Positions 1-6,530 of a DNA stretch of 64,000 nucleotides are shown one piece after another. The notes under the pieces were generated by a model. That model worked only from the letters and a program-made list of their open reading frames with translations. It did no database searches and was not told the DNA's origin. A program made the translations under genes and the position numbers. Numbering within the stretch: the stretch's first letter is position 1; every line of letters begins with the position of its first letter. The DNA lies in assembly GCA_001411745.2 (NCBI GenBank), contig LIQB01000012.1, positions 1 to 64,000 on the forward strand. Direction: 5' to 3'. This DNA is from Psychrobacter glacincola (GTDB lineage Bacteria > Pseudomonadota > Gammaproteobacteria > Pseudomonadales > Moraxellaceae).

Positions 1-633
1 GAAGCTTTCGGCTGCTTCAAATAGGTAATCAATGAAGTCTTGATGACGCTCAATCTTGTACTGACGGTATTTGTTGCCACCAATCAGTACAGCCATGTGA
101 CAAACTTGCGTATCAGTTACACCCATGTACCACTGAGCTTGACATTGATACTGGTCAGGCACTTCGTCGCTTTCCTCGTTGCCCCAATTTTTACCAACGT
201 ACTCAGATGCGGTTTTAATCTCGACAATCTGATCAGTGGTCAGCTTGCCGTCTTTAAAGCGCACGTTGCCTTTGATAGCTGGATTGATAATGGCGCGGTC
301 GATGTTGGCGATTGCCCAACGATGCTCAGGGTGACGCATGAGGAAGTTAACGTTCTGAATCTTCAGACCACTACGCTTAGAAAATTCGCGCGCTACCGTG
401 TCCTCAAGTACGGTGCCCCAGTATGCAAACTCGTTCATGTCTTCGTCAGATAAAGGCTGTGTCTTACTCTGAAAAACGTCGTAAGCAGTAGCGTAGGGCG
501 ACACACCGATGATGGCTGCTATGTCACTGCCACCGATGCCAGACTGACGTAGTGCAAGCCAATCCTGGCGGCTTAGGTTGCTGGTCTTGATAGCGTTATC
601 ATCTTGCTGTTCAAATTTGATTGCGGTTCCCAT
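1..633 (-). CDS. YqaJ-family phage recombinase / exonuclease, C-terminus cut by window edge
   Basis: The first 211 residues are visible; the gene continues left of the window. It starts at ATG 633 behind a GGGAGAAAG ribosome site. Residues about 31-46 read GIGGSDIAAIIGVSPY, the N-terminal signature of YqaJ/lambda-exonuclease-like viral recombinases, and VEIKTAS carries the E-x-K of the PD-(D/E)XK nuclease core, with an Asp in ANIDRAI before it. The family resects DNA ends 5' to 3' for phage single-strand annealing recombination; a RecT/Bet-type annealing partner would be expected further left. It is transcribed leftward from the operator region at 1523-1579, as in the lambda pL operon. Confidence 0.88.
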   Translation of the reverse strand, partial: MGTAIKFEQQDDNAIKTSNLSRQDWLALRQSGIGGSDIAAIIGVSPYATAYDVFQSKTQPLSDEDMNEFAYWGTVLEDTVAREFSKRSGLKIQNVNFLMRHPEHRWAIANIDRAIINPAIKGNVRFKDGKLTTDQIVEIKTASEYVGKNWGNEESDEVPDQYQCQAQWYMGVTDTQVCHMAVLIGGNKYRQYKIERHQDFIDYLFEAAESF

Positions 634-635
634 GA

Positions 636-860
636 TTACTTTCTCCCGTATGCTGTTGCGATAAATTGGTTGGCATGTTTAGCCGTTTGGTATTCTTCAG
701 AGGCATAGTAAGCGTCGTCTTTGTATTGCTTATCAGTAGCAAGCGACACTTCTAATCTGTGCAGCGCATTGGCATTTCTCTCGTTCTGACGCTCAACGTC
801 AAGGGCACAGCCAGTTACTAGCATTGGCGCTAAGAGGGTGATGATTGCAGTCTTAAACAT
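636..860 (-). CDS. small phage lipoprotein
   Basis: A 74-residue protein starting at ATG 860, chosen over an upstream in-frame ATG because GGAGGTGG sits just before it and because residues 1-17 then form a lipoprotein signal peptide with lipobox VTGC (Cys 17). The mature part is about 57 residues, charged and Lys/Asn-rich, with no recognised domain. It overlaps the end of the preceding leftward gene by 8 bp and lies 2 bp before the YqaJ-type gene, so it belongs to the same operon. Function unknown; an envelope role is inferred only from the signal. Confidence 0.6.
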   Translation of the reverse strand: MFKTAIITLLAPMLVTGCALDVERQNERNANALHRLEVSLATDKQYKDDAYYASEEYQTAKHANQFIATAYGRK

Positions 861-1005
861 TGGCCACCTCCAACACAGACTTAAAGTTGATTTGACGCTT
901 GTAGCGCTGAACAATCACACTTCGCGCCGCCATTTTGGTCGCGCCTTGGATGCGTTCGCTGACATAAGCGCCGTCTATAACGTAGAGTAATTCCCAAGTT
1001 TTCAT
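853..1005 (-). CDS. 50-residue early phage protein, unknown
   Basis: Starts at ATG 1005 behind GGGGAGG. The protein begins MKTWELLYVIDGAYVSE and is basic toward the end. It has no transmembrane segment or known motif. It begins 2 bp after the stop of the upstream gene and overlaps the downstream lipoprotein start, a tight operon arrangement that supports it being real despite its size. Confidence 0.55.
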   Translation of the reverse strand: MKTWELLYVIDGAYVSERIQGATKMAARSVIVQRYKRQINFKSVLEVANV

Positions 1006-1006
1006 A

Positions 1007-1393
1007 TTAAGCGCCTCCCCACATTGTGGCTTCGTTACGCATATCGTTTTCCCAGTCATTGCTAAGCCATGCTTGATGTCTTGCTTTATCGATAACCTTG
1101 TCTAAGTAAGGCTTGCGTTCCTGCACTGGTTGGCTCTGAGTACGTTGCCAATAAGACTGATTAACCAACTCAACAAAGGCGCTCATAATCAAATCATTGT
1201 GATGTGGCTTGTGTTGGTACTTAACCTCGTTGCCATTTGCATCTATTACCAAAACTGGTAGCGCGTCTCGTAGCTTTTCCGATAGAGTGGCTTTAACTTC
1301 GAAGTGAACTTGATTGCTGTCTAGCTCTACAATCAAGTAACCGTCTTTTCTGCCTAAATCGAAATATTGCTTTTTCTCTTTTACTTGTGCCAT
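1007..1393 (-). CDS. hypothetical protein, first gene of the leftward early operon
   Basis: A 128-residue soluble protein starting at ATG 1393, behind CAAGGAGTG. It begins MAQVKEKKQYFDLGRKDGYLIVELDSN and ends with a Trp-rich, acidic stretch. I recognise no domain. As the first gene after the left operators it may be a recombination accessory or host-takeover protein, but this rests on position only. Confidence 0.6.
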   Translation of the reverse strand: MAQVKEKKQYFDLGRKDGYLIVELDSNQVHFEVKATLSEKLRDALPVLVIDANGNEVKYQHKPHHNDLIMSAFVELVNQSYWQRTQSQPVQERKPYLDKVIDKARHQAWLSNDWENDMRNEATMWGGA

Positions 1394-1419
1394 AATCCTT
1401 TCACTCCTTGAGAGTTAAA

Positions 1420-1472
1420 AGCCCTGTATGTCTTTGGTCGGATTGCAGGGCTTTTTATTGTCTAAAATTTAG
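1420..1472. terminator. hairpin with T-run and CTAAAAT box in the leftward leader
   Basis: AGCCCTG (1420-1426) pairs with CAGGGCT (1446-1452). On the + strand it is followed by a T-run and then TCTAAAATTTAG, the box found after many terminators of this phage. On the - strand it lies in the leader of the leftward operon, between the operators and the first gene, with a short U-run, so it could also act as an attenuator there. Confidence 0.6.
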
Positions 1473-1522
1473 TGCTACTAGGTAATTTCGGCTAGATCGT
1501 TGCTAGCAGATGAGGTAATATT

Positions 1523-1579
1523 ACTACCAAAAGTAGTATAGTGCAACTAAAAATAGTAAATCTAACTACTTAAAGTAGT
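1523..1579. promoter_or_regulatory. left operator cluster for the CI-type repressor (three sites)
   Basis: Two near-perfect 15-bp dyads, ACTACCAAAAGTAGT (1523-1537) and ACTACTTAAAGTAGT (1565-1579), flank a degenerate copy at about 1543-1557 (11 of 15 positions agree). The second dyad is identical to the one at 7368-7382 between cI and cro. Spacing is about two helical turns. Together they would control leftward transcription into the 1-1393 operon, like lambda OL; TATACT on the - strand within the cluster is a possible -10. Confidence 0.75.
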
Positions 1580-1610
1580 ATTTGCCATTAATTCAAGGAT
1601 TTACAAGCAC

Positions 1611-1635
1611 AAAAAAACCCGCGCAATGGCGGGTT
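1611..1635 (-). terminator. intrinsic terminator facing left
   Basis: CCCGC (1618-1622) and GCGGG (1629-1633) form a short GC-rich stem; on the - strand it is followed by seven T. It would stop leftward transcripts arriving from the accessory zone before they enter the left operators. Confidence 0.65.
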
Positions 1636-1642
1636 GGATTTA

Positions 1643-1672
1643 TTGTTTATTTAAACTTATAAATATTATAAT
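1643..1672 (+). promoter_or_regulatory. promoter of the first accessory gene
   Basis: TTGTTT (1643-1648) and TATAAT (1667-1672) with an 18-bp spacer, 75 bp before the gene at 1748. This lies outside the operator cluster, so expression in the lysogen is expected. Confidence 0.5.
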
Positions 1673-1747
1673 TCAAATTTAAATCGATATTTATGAATGT
1701 ATCTGAAAAGTGTAGAATATAAGATTAATTAAATACAAGGTTTCGAA

Positions 1748-1999
1748 ATGAGCGCTAAATTAGTAGGCAGTAGTTTAACTAGAATAATGTTAGAGCGTGG
1801 CGATAAACATATTTGGTGTGCTGTTAGTAATGATAGTGAAGGGCATGCTATGACTGTTATTGATAAATTTGACTATTCCTTACTGGTATATATTACGTCT
1901 TTTCATGATGGCGAATTTCTCTGTAAAGATGGTGGTTCATGGCGATTCGCTATTCCAGTTAGAAAGATTGAGTTAACCCCAAAAGAGGTTGGCTTATAG
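1748..1999 (+). CDS. small accessory protein A (paralogue of 2139-2384)
   Basis: An 83-residue soluble protein. It aligns over its whole length with the next rightward gene: both have G-S-x-L-T-R-x-M-L near residue 7, IWCAV near 22, an acidic loop, and a C-terminal F-x-x-G-x-F-x-C-x-x-G-x-x-W pattern. I do not recognise a characterised family. The ATG at 1748 follows ACAAGGTTTCG. The gene has its own promoter (1643-1672), which suggests a cargo gene active in the lysogen. Confidence 0.6.
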   Translation: MSAKLVGSSLTRIMLERGDKHIWCAVSNDSEGHAMTVIDKFDYSLLVYITSFHDGEFLCKDGGSWRFAIPVRKIELTPKEVGL

Positions 2000-2138
2000 A
2001 GAATAGAGCTACTGCCACTTTGAATCACAGAGTTTTCACTGGTTCATAATAACCTAACTAAATTTCATAGTTATATTGACGTGAGTGAATATAGTTATGC
2101 TAATATGCAGCATAGAGTAGATATTAGAGAGGTTTAGT

Positions 2139-2384
2139 GTGGATATAATGCTCAAAGGTAGTGAATTGACTCGTTCAATGTTGGACGCAGGTCATCAAGA
2201 GATATGGTGTGCAGTAGACGATAGTTCTGATCAAGAGGCTATGTCCAATTTATCTAACAATGATTTTACAGCTCGTATCGAGTCTTTTGAAAATGGCATG
2301 TTTTATTGTACAGGTGGTATGGCTTGGTCATGTGCAGTAGCAATTAAGATAAGAGCATTAACATATATTGAGGCAGGATTTTAG
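2139..2384 (+). CDS. small accessory protein B (paralogue of 1748-1999)
   Basis: An 81-residue protein. The GTG at 2139 is preferred over ATG 2148 because AGAGAGG precedes it at the right distance and because only then does the N-terminus align with protein A without a gap. It shares L-T-R-x-M-L, IWCAV, and the F-x-x-G-x-F-x-C end pattern with protein A. TTGACG (2076-2081) with TAATAT (2101-2106) is a possible promoter, with a long 19-bp spacer. The pair reads as an old tandem duplication. Confidence 0.6.
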   Translation: MDIMLKGSELTRSMLDAGHQEIWCAVDDSSDQEAMSNLSNNDFTARIESFENGMFYCTGGMAWSCAVAIKIRALTYIEAGF

Positions 2385-2471
2385 ATAATAAACATTAGTA
2401 AGATAGTTATTGCTGATGATAGAAGGCAGTGCTATATTCTGAACTTACATCATCTAACTCTAAGGTTGCTT

Positions 2472-2648
2472 ATGAAAACTTGGTCAGCGCTTCTTATCTC
2501 TATGTTTATGATGTCGCCAGTCGTACAGGCGAATGCTCAGAATTATCCTTGCTCTAAGAGTATGGGCGGTGTATCGCATTGCAAAGATGGTAAGTTTGTT
2601 TGTAAGAATGGCAAGATTAGTCAGTCTAAGAAAGTTTGTACTAGCTAG
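2472..2648 (+). CDS. small secreted cysteine-rich protein
   Basis: 58 residues starting at ATG 2472 (an in-frame ATG lies 6 bp upstream). Residues 1-22 are a signal peptide ending near VQANA; the mature peptide of about 36 residues has four Cys, including PCSKSMGG and FVCKNGKIS, suggesting two disulfides in the periplasm. Similar short secreted peptides recur in prophages, but I cannot name the family with certainty. TTGCTG (2410-2415) and TATATT (2433-2438) with a 17-bp spacer form a good promoter, and a terminator follows, so it is a stand-alone cassette. Confidence 0.6.
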   Translation: MKTWSALLISMFMMSPVVQANAQNYPCSKSMGGVSHCKDGKFVCKNGKISQSKKVCTS

Positions 2649-2672
2649 ACTTTGGTTGATAAATAAACAATA

Positions 2673-2700
2673 GAAAACCGCCTTAATTGGCGGTTTTCTA
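2673..2700. terminator. intrinsic terminator, both directions
   Basis: GAAAACCGCC and GGCGGTTTTC form a perfect 10-bp stem around TTAATT, 25 bp after the secreted-peptide gene. Confidence 0.85.
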
Positions 2701-2952
2701 TTGTTGCGTAGGGCGGAGATTAACAAGGGTCTAATGAATGTCTAATTAAAAATTATTTTGAACACCTAGCCCTGTTTCTATAGTTAAATAAAGACAGATT
2801 ATAGGATTGTAATATTCAATAAAATGAATATAATAACTTATTGTAGGTATTATTTATTACTCTGATAATTTGCCGCCTAACTATCTTTGGCTTAAAAATC
2901 TGGCTGATAAATACTTAGGTATTGTCACTAAATATCGAACAAGGAGTGTTCC

Positions 2953-3960
2953 ATGAATATTAAACTATCTCTTTCTTTGATCGCTATAACCATTGCATTA
3001 TATGGTTGTGCCACAGTTGCCCCTAATGTTGATGCTATCAAAGAAGTAGGTGATGGATCGCATCTTCTAGGTCTTTCAATGACACGCGATTTCATTATGG
3101 ATTCAAATAATTACTCTAAAGAAGTTAACGCTAATTATCAGAACGCTTTAGTTAAGGTTGCTAAGGAAGTTGCTTCTAAGAAAAGAACTACCAACAACTT
3201 ACCTGATAAGAAAATATTTTCAATTAAACCAATCGGTGATATTAACCCTCGAGCAGTCATTTTATTAAAGCCAACTGATATAACAAGACCTAGAGAATGG
3301 ACTGTTAGGAAAAAGAATATAACCCTCTGCGAGGGCTTTATGACCTTACCGATGGCTACTCCTGGAACTTCACAGGGTTCACAGCAAAATAGAGATAATG
3401 AAGTTATTACTTTTATGCCCATTAATGGATCAAATAAAATAAATGCACCACAGTTCTCTAAAGACTGTAAAGATCTTATTAGCAATGAAAATGGCTATGG
3501 CTATGACTATGCCAGTTCATCACAAGAGTTAGAATTTATTCTTGATGGCAAGGATACTGGTAGGTCGCCTTTTTTGGCAATATATGAAAGTCCTACCAGT
3601 CCTTATTCATCTATGGTCTTAAGTCTTGGGGAGCTAAACGCAGATACGATAGAGCTCCTAGCAAAAAACTGGCCTGAACTTATTACTAAAGTGTATCAAA
3701 GTGGAAAAAGTTTAGATCCAGTAGCTGCTACAGCAACCATGCTTGCCTTAGATCCAGCATTAAAGAAATTCCAAAGAGATACACGGTTGGGCTATGTAAA
3801 GATTGGAGTTACTGGAGCAATATGTGGAGGCGCTATTACAGCCTCAACTATTACTCTAAATGCTTTATTTGCGACCCCAGCGTGCGCAAAATTCATTAGA
3901 GAGGCTGCTGATGCATTTGGTTATACCGTACCAGAAGATCTAAATGATGTTTTTTCATAG
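2953..3960 (+). CDS. accessory lipoprotein, 335 residues, unknown
   Basis: Starts at ATG 2953 behind AAGGAG. Residues 1-19 form a lipoprotein signal with lipobox ALYGC (Cys 19), followed by a long soluble part, so it should sit on the periplasmic side of a membrane. The C-terminal third contains a Gly/Ala-rich hydrophobic stretch (about residues 280-305, GVTGAICGGAITAST). No enzyme motif is recognised. A 14-bp palindrome, AATACTTAGGTATT (2910-2923), lies 30 bp upstream. The following terminator makes it a single-gene unit. An exclusion role is possible from location and membrane anchoring, but unproven. Confidence 0.65.
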   Translation: MNIKLSLSLIAITIALYGCATVAPNVDAIKEVGDGSHLLGLSMTRDFIMDSNNYSKEVNANYQNALVKVAKEVASKKRTTNNLPDKKIFSIKPIGDINPRAVILLKPTDITRPREWTVRKKNITLCEGFMTLPMATPGTSQGSQQNRDNEVITFMPINGSNKINAPQFSKDCKDLISNENGYGYDYASSSQELEFILDGKDTGRSPFLAIYESPTSPYSSMVLSLGELNADTIELLAKNWPELITKVYQSGKSLDPVAATATMLALDPALKKFQRDTRLGYVKIGVTGAICGGAITASTITLNALFATPACAKFIREAADAFGYTVPEDLNDVFS

Positions 3961-4060
3961 CATTCCAATGCCATAGATATCCAGTTTTGGTAGCATAGTT
4001 CTTAGGATGGTTTAGCGCTCTTCTTTGAGTGTAGCCTTAAATTGGTTGACCACTACACTA

Positions 4061-4086
4061 AAACCCGCTGAGAGGCGGGTTTTTTG
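4061..4086 (+). terminator. intrinsic terminator
   Basis: AACCCGC and GCGGGTT flank a short loop and are followed by TTTTTT. It closes the lipoprotein gene and isolates the TPR/HEPN locus. Between 3961 and 4060 I see no gene. Confidence 0.85.
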
Positions 4087-4128
4087 GTTCAATGCGTTAG
4101 GCGATAGACTGTTATTAATATATAGTTC

Positions 4129-4157
4129 TTGAAAAATATAGGGTTGACACATATAAA
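4129..4157 (+). promoter_or_regulatory. promoter of the TPR/HEPN-like locus
   Basis: TTGAAA (4129-4134) and TATAAA (4152-4157) with a 17-bp spacer. A second TTGACA begins at 4144 but has no good -10. The predicted start near 4164 leaves a leader of about 160 nt that contains the tandem repeats and a hairpin. Confidence 0.5.
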
Positions 4158-4205
4158 AATAAGTGCTTCATGAATTGAATAAAGCGCTTTTAGGTGCTAC
4201 TATTT

Positions 4206-4247
4206 GCTAATTAAAGCTAATTAAAGCTAATTAAAGCTAATTAAAGC
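4206..4247 (+). repeat. four tandem 10-bp repeats in the leader
   Basis: GCTAATTAAA occurs four times without a break at 4206-4245, followed by GC. The period is one helical turn. It lies between the predicted promoter and the TPR gene, so it is either a stack of protein-binding sites or a repeated segment of the leader RNA. Confidence 0.9.
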
Positions 4248-4256
4248 AAGATAACT

Positions 4257-4275
4257 GCCCTTATGGGCGTTTCTT
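4257..4275 (+). terminator. small hairpin with weak T-run in the leader
   Basis: GCCC (4257-4260), loop TTAT, GGGC (4265-4268), then GTTTCTT. It is too weak for full termination and looks more like an attenuator between the repeats and the TPR gene. Confidence 0.35.
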
Positions 4276-4322
4276 CGTATCCTAAATACATACAAAGAAA
4301 TATAAACGCAATAGGGTGAATT

Positions 4323-5222
4323 ATGTCGACAATTAATGCGCAGTCTAAGGTACAGGCAATTAATGACATTAAATCTCAAGTGATTGATAAGTATCTTGCA
4401 AACCGTGATTCGGGATTGGTTAATTTAAAAGATATCTCCCTGCGGCGCTTTGAGACACAAGTCAAGAATATGAAAAGCTCTAATTTTACGGCTAATGATT
4501 ATATTGCTTATTATATTGCCTTAGCTATTATATCTGCGGCTAAAGGTAACATGCGTGAGGCTGAGGCATTGTATTCGAAAGCTATTAACCTTAAACCGAG
4601 CGACCCTAGTTACCTTGCTGAATATAATAATATTTTAGTTGGCGTCTGCCGTTTTGATGATGCCCAAAAATTTATAGAAGATTATTTTGAAAACGGCGGC
4701 AGAAACTATAGCCTTCTTCTCAACTTATATATTTGTAGTTTGAGGAATCTAGAATTTACAAGTCTTAGAAAGTATTATGAGCGGATACGTCATAAAGACG
4801 TACTTTCAAAAGAAACTAAGCAGGAATTGGAGTCTATATATATGGGTACTGAGTATTGGGCTGGTATGATAGATGACTTAGCATCTATTGGCATAGATAA
4901 GGCTACTTATTCAGAATTTTTTGACCTTTTATATGGTTTTCATAAGAGAAACCTGTACGGCACGCTTAATATTAGATGTTCTATGGGGGATGATGACGAA
5001 GAGTATCTGACAATAGATATACTTGTAAATACCTCTTTGAAAGAAGCTGTGTCACTAACTAATCAGTTTGAGCGTACACTAGTAGATTATGCAGTAGAAA
5101 CAGGCCGTGATGATATCCTAAGTAAATTTCTTGTGTATTATAAAAGTTTAGATGCGGAACAAGAGGGAGATAATCCTTGCACCGACACATGGCTAGAAGA
5201 AAATGAAGATATGGTGCTATAG
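4323..5222 (+). CDS. TPR-repeat protein, first gene of a two-gene accessory locus
   Basis: A 299-residue cytoplasmic protein starting at ATG 4323 behind AATAGGGTG. Residues about 55-135 contain tetratricopeptide-like helical repeats (AKGNMREAEALYSKAINLKP is a typical unit, followed by a degenerate one around CRFDDAQKFIEDYF). The C-terminal half is helical, with an acidic run MGDDDEE, and no catalytic motif is evident. Its TGA/TAG stop directly touches the start of the HEPN-like gene, so the two are translated together and probably interact. TPR proteins usually act as binding scaffolds or sensors. The locus sits between the left operators and cI, where temperate phages commonly carry exclusion genes. 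Confidence 0.7.
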   Translation: MSTINAQSKVQAINDIKSQVIDKYLANRDSGLVNLKDISLRRFETQVKNMKSSNFTANDYIAYYIALAIISAAKGNMREAEALYSKAINLKPSDPSYLAEYNNILVGVCRFDDAQKFIEDYFENGGRNYSLLLNLYICSLRNLEFTSLRKYYERIRHKDVLSKETKQELESIYMGTEYWAGMIDDLASIGIDKATYSEFFDLLYGFHKRNLYGTLNIRCSMGDDDEEYLTIDILVNTSLKEAVSLTNQFERTLVDYAVETGRDDILSKFLVYYKSLDAEQEGDNPCTDTWLEENEDMVL

Positions 5223-5648
5223 ATGCCGGTCACGATTGAAGATATATATACTCAGAAGTATGAGATAGAAAAGAACAAGTTTACCCCCAAAGAGGCCTAT
5301 AATCGGCTTTTAATAAGCAGAGGATATTATGCGTCATTCTTATATGCATGTAAGCTTTTCGATGGTGGTGCCAAGTATAAGTTAACTTTATATTCTGAAT
5401 GTTTGGATGACAAAGGTTATGGGTCTCATGAAAAAATATACGAAAGTCTGATTAGGTCAGAAGTTGCTAACCTAAAGTACGTAGGTAAGGTTTTGAAAAA
5501 GTACCATAAGCTTCGTAAAATATCAGATTATAAAATGCATTTGCATATCAAGGATTATGATGCGATTTCAGCAGAGCAGCATTTCCAAGACTGCAAAGAG
5601 CGTATAGAGTTCTTTATGAAAAATGGCAATTTAGACTTCCCGTTTTGA
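5223..5648 (+). CDS. HEPN-like protein, second gene of the TPR/HEPN locus
   Basis: 141 residues, starting immediately after the stop of the TPR gene. The pattern SRGYYASFLYA (about residues 32-42), then a charged middle, then KLRKISDYKMH (about 96-106) and a final amphipathic helix matches the layout of UPF0332-type HEPN domains, where a tyrosine-rich first helix is followed by an R-x-x-x-DY signature. HEPN proteins are often RNases or toxin components; the canonical R-x4-6-H is not exact here (Arg to His spacing is seven), so catalytic activity is uncertain. A strong terminator follows. Assignment rests on pattern recognition by eye. Confidence 0.6.
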   Translation: MPVTIEDIYTQKYEIEKNKFTPKEAYNRLLISRGYYASFLYACKLFDGGAKYKLTLYSECLDDKGYGSHEKIYESLIRSEVANLKYVGKVLKKYHKLRKISDYKMHLHIKDYDAISAEQHFQDCKERIEFFMKNGNLDFPF

Positions 5649-5671
5649 ACAATTTTATCAAGTACATAAAC

Positions 5672-5706
5672 AGGCATTCGTGATCCATTCACGTAATGCC
5701 TTTTTT
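5672..5706 (+). terminator. strong intrinsic terminator after the TPR/HEPN locus
   Basis: AGGCATTCGTGA pairs with TTCACGTAATGCCT around a short loop, followed by TTTTTT. It lies between convergent genes and separates the locus from the CI operon. Confidence 0.85.
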
Positions 5707-5736
5707 ATTATCTTTGATCCTTCTTAACAACCAAAC

Positions 5737-6129
5737 TTATCCCATCTGCTCACCACACGACTTCAAACCAATCTCTCTAGCCTCACTCAAGTCCGCACCC
5801 TTCTTAATGCTATAAGGCACGTTTGGAGTCAGACCTGCTTGCTTTAGAGACTCTGCAGCCGCCTTATTCAGCGGAGTACCAATAGAGGACTCATCAATAT
5901 AGCCTGCAGGTTCAAAATACACCTCAATGCCAAAATCAGGGTAATAGACACAGGATATTTCACCTGATGTTGTGAATGGGTAGGGGCTATCATGATCAGC
6001 GAACCAGAACATTTCATGCACCGTAACAAAGCCAGAAACAAACTTATCTCTTTCGTCCTGTACAGGAGTGCACGCAGCTAACGATAAGACAACTATGCTA
6101 ATTAACCACCCGGGCAAATTGATTCGCAT
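5737..6129 (-). CDS. lipoprotein, DUF2511/YebY-like
   Basis: 130 residues with lipoprotein signal, lipobox SLAAC (Cys 20). The mature part contains PYPFTTSGEISC, which resembles the WPLTV...G-x-L-x-C core of DUF2511 (YebY-like) proteins; a second Cys lies near the C-terminus (KSCGEQMG), so a disulfide is likely. Its start overlaps the end of the excalibur-domain gene by 28 bp. It is the last gene of the leftward CI operon and should be made in the lysogen. Family match is tentative. Confidence 0.6.
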   Translation of the reverse strand: MRINLPGWLISIVVLSLAACTPVQDERDKFVSGFVTVHEMFWFADHDSPYPFTTSGEISCVYYPDFGIEVYFEPAGYIDESSIGTPLNKAAAESLKQAGLTPNVPYSIKKGADLSEAREIGLKSCGEQMG

Positions 6130-6395
6130 GGTACTCCGTCCTTGTCTCGGTCTAGTCGAGTGTTACCACACTTAAGCGCTTGTTTAGCCTGCTCACAATT
6201 AGCCATCTGGCCACAAGTGCTAGGCAGACCTTTACATTGCGAACCACCAGAACCTTTGGCAAATAGTGGGTGATCAACCTCGACAGATTCCTTCAGAACA
6301 GAATTACCTTGAAATGGATTGTCTACCGTTGTGACTCCAGCATTGGATGACATTGCGAACAGAGATAGCGCCGCGGCTAGTATTAGTTTATGCAT
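6102..6395 (-). CDS. secreted excalibur-domain protein
   Basis: 97 residues: signal peptide at 1-19, a spacer, then a C-terminal excalibur domain (about residues 58-97) with paired Cys and the calcium-loop-like DRDKDGVPCE. Such domains bind calcium on the outside of the cell membrane. It is transcribed in the same direction as cI, which lies 135 bp upstream with one tiny gene between. An envelope or exclusion role in the lysogen is an inference from position. Confidence 0.75.
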   Translation of the reverse strand: MHKLILAAALSLFAMSSNAGVTTVDNPFQGNSVLKESVEVDHPLFAKGSGGSQCKGLPSTCGQMANCEQAKQALKCGNTRLDRDKDGVPCESICPGG

Positions 6396-6414
6396 GATTA
6401 CATCCTTGTATTGG

Positions 6415-6525
6415 TTATTCGAAATCTAATGCCTCACGATACACGCACCAACCCAATGGTAGCTCATCGACTGTCGTAGCGTGTTTTAAGAAGTGGCAGA
6501 TCCAGTAATATTCGTATGGCTTCAT
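6415..6525 (-). CDS. 36-residue protein directly downstream of cI
   Basis: ATG 6525 follows the cI stop by 5 bp, with TAGGTAAT as a possible ribosome site inside the cI end. The product begins MKPYEYYWICHFLKHATTV and is aromatic-rich with two Cys. It is short, so coding status is uncertain, but tight spacing to cI and its place in the operon favour a real gene. Confidence 0.4.
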   Translation of the reverse strand: MKPYEYYWICHFLKHATTVDELPLGWCVYREALDFE

Positions 6526-6530
6526 ATTTA

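Noticed and set aside
40..453. Rightward 137-codon open frame at the left edge
   Set aside because: It lies antisense to the clearly coding YqaJ-type gene and has no recognisable product.
2484..2726. Leftward frame over the secreted-peptide gene
   Set aside because: It crosses the terminator hairpin, lacks a ribosome site and is antisense to a gene with signal peptide and good promoter.
4206..5222. Type III toxin-antitoxin (RNA repeat antitoxin plus ToxN-like toxin)
   Set aside because: The layout is suggestive, but known RNA antitoxin repeats are about 30-45 nt, the first protein is TPR-like and the second HEPN-like, and neither resembles ToxN. Kept only as a remote alternative.
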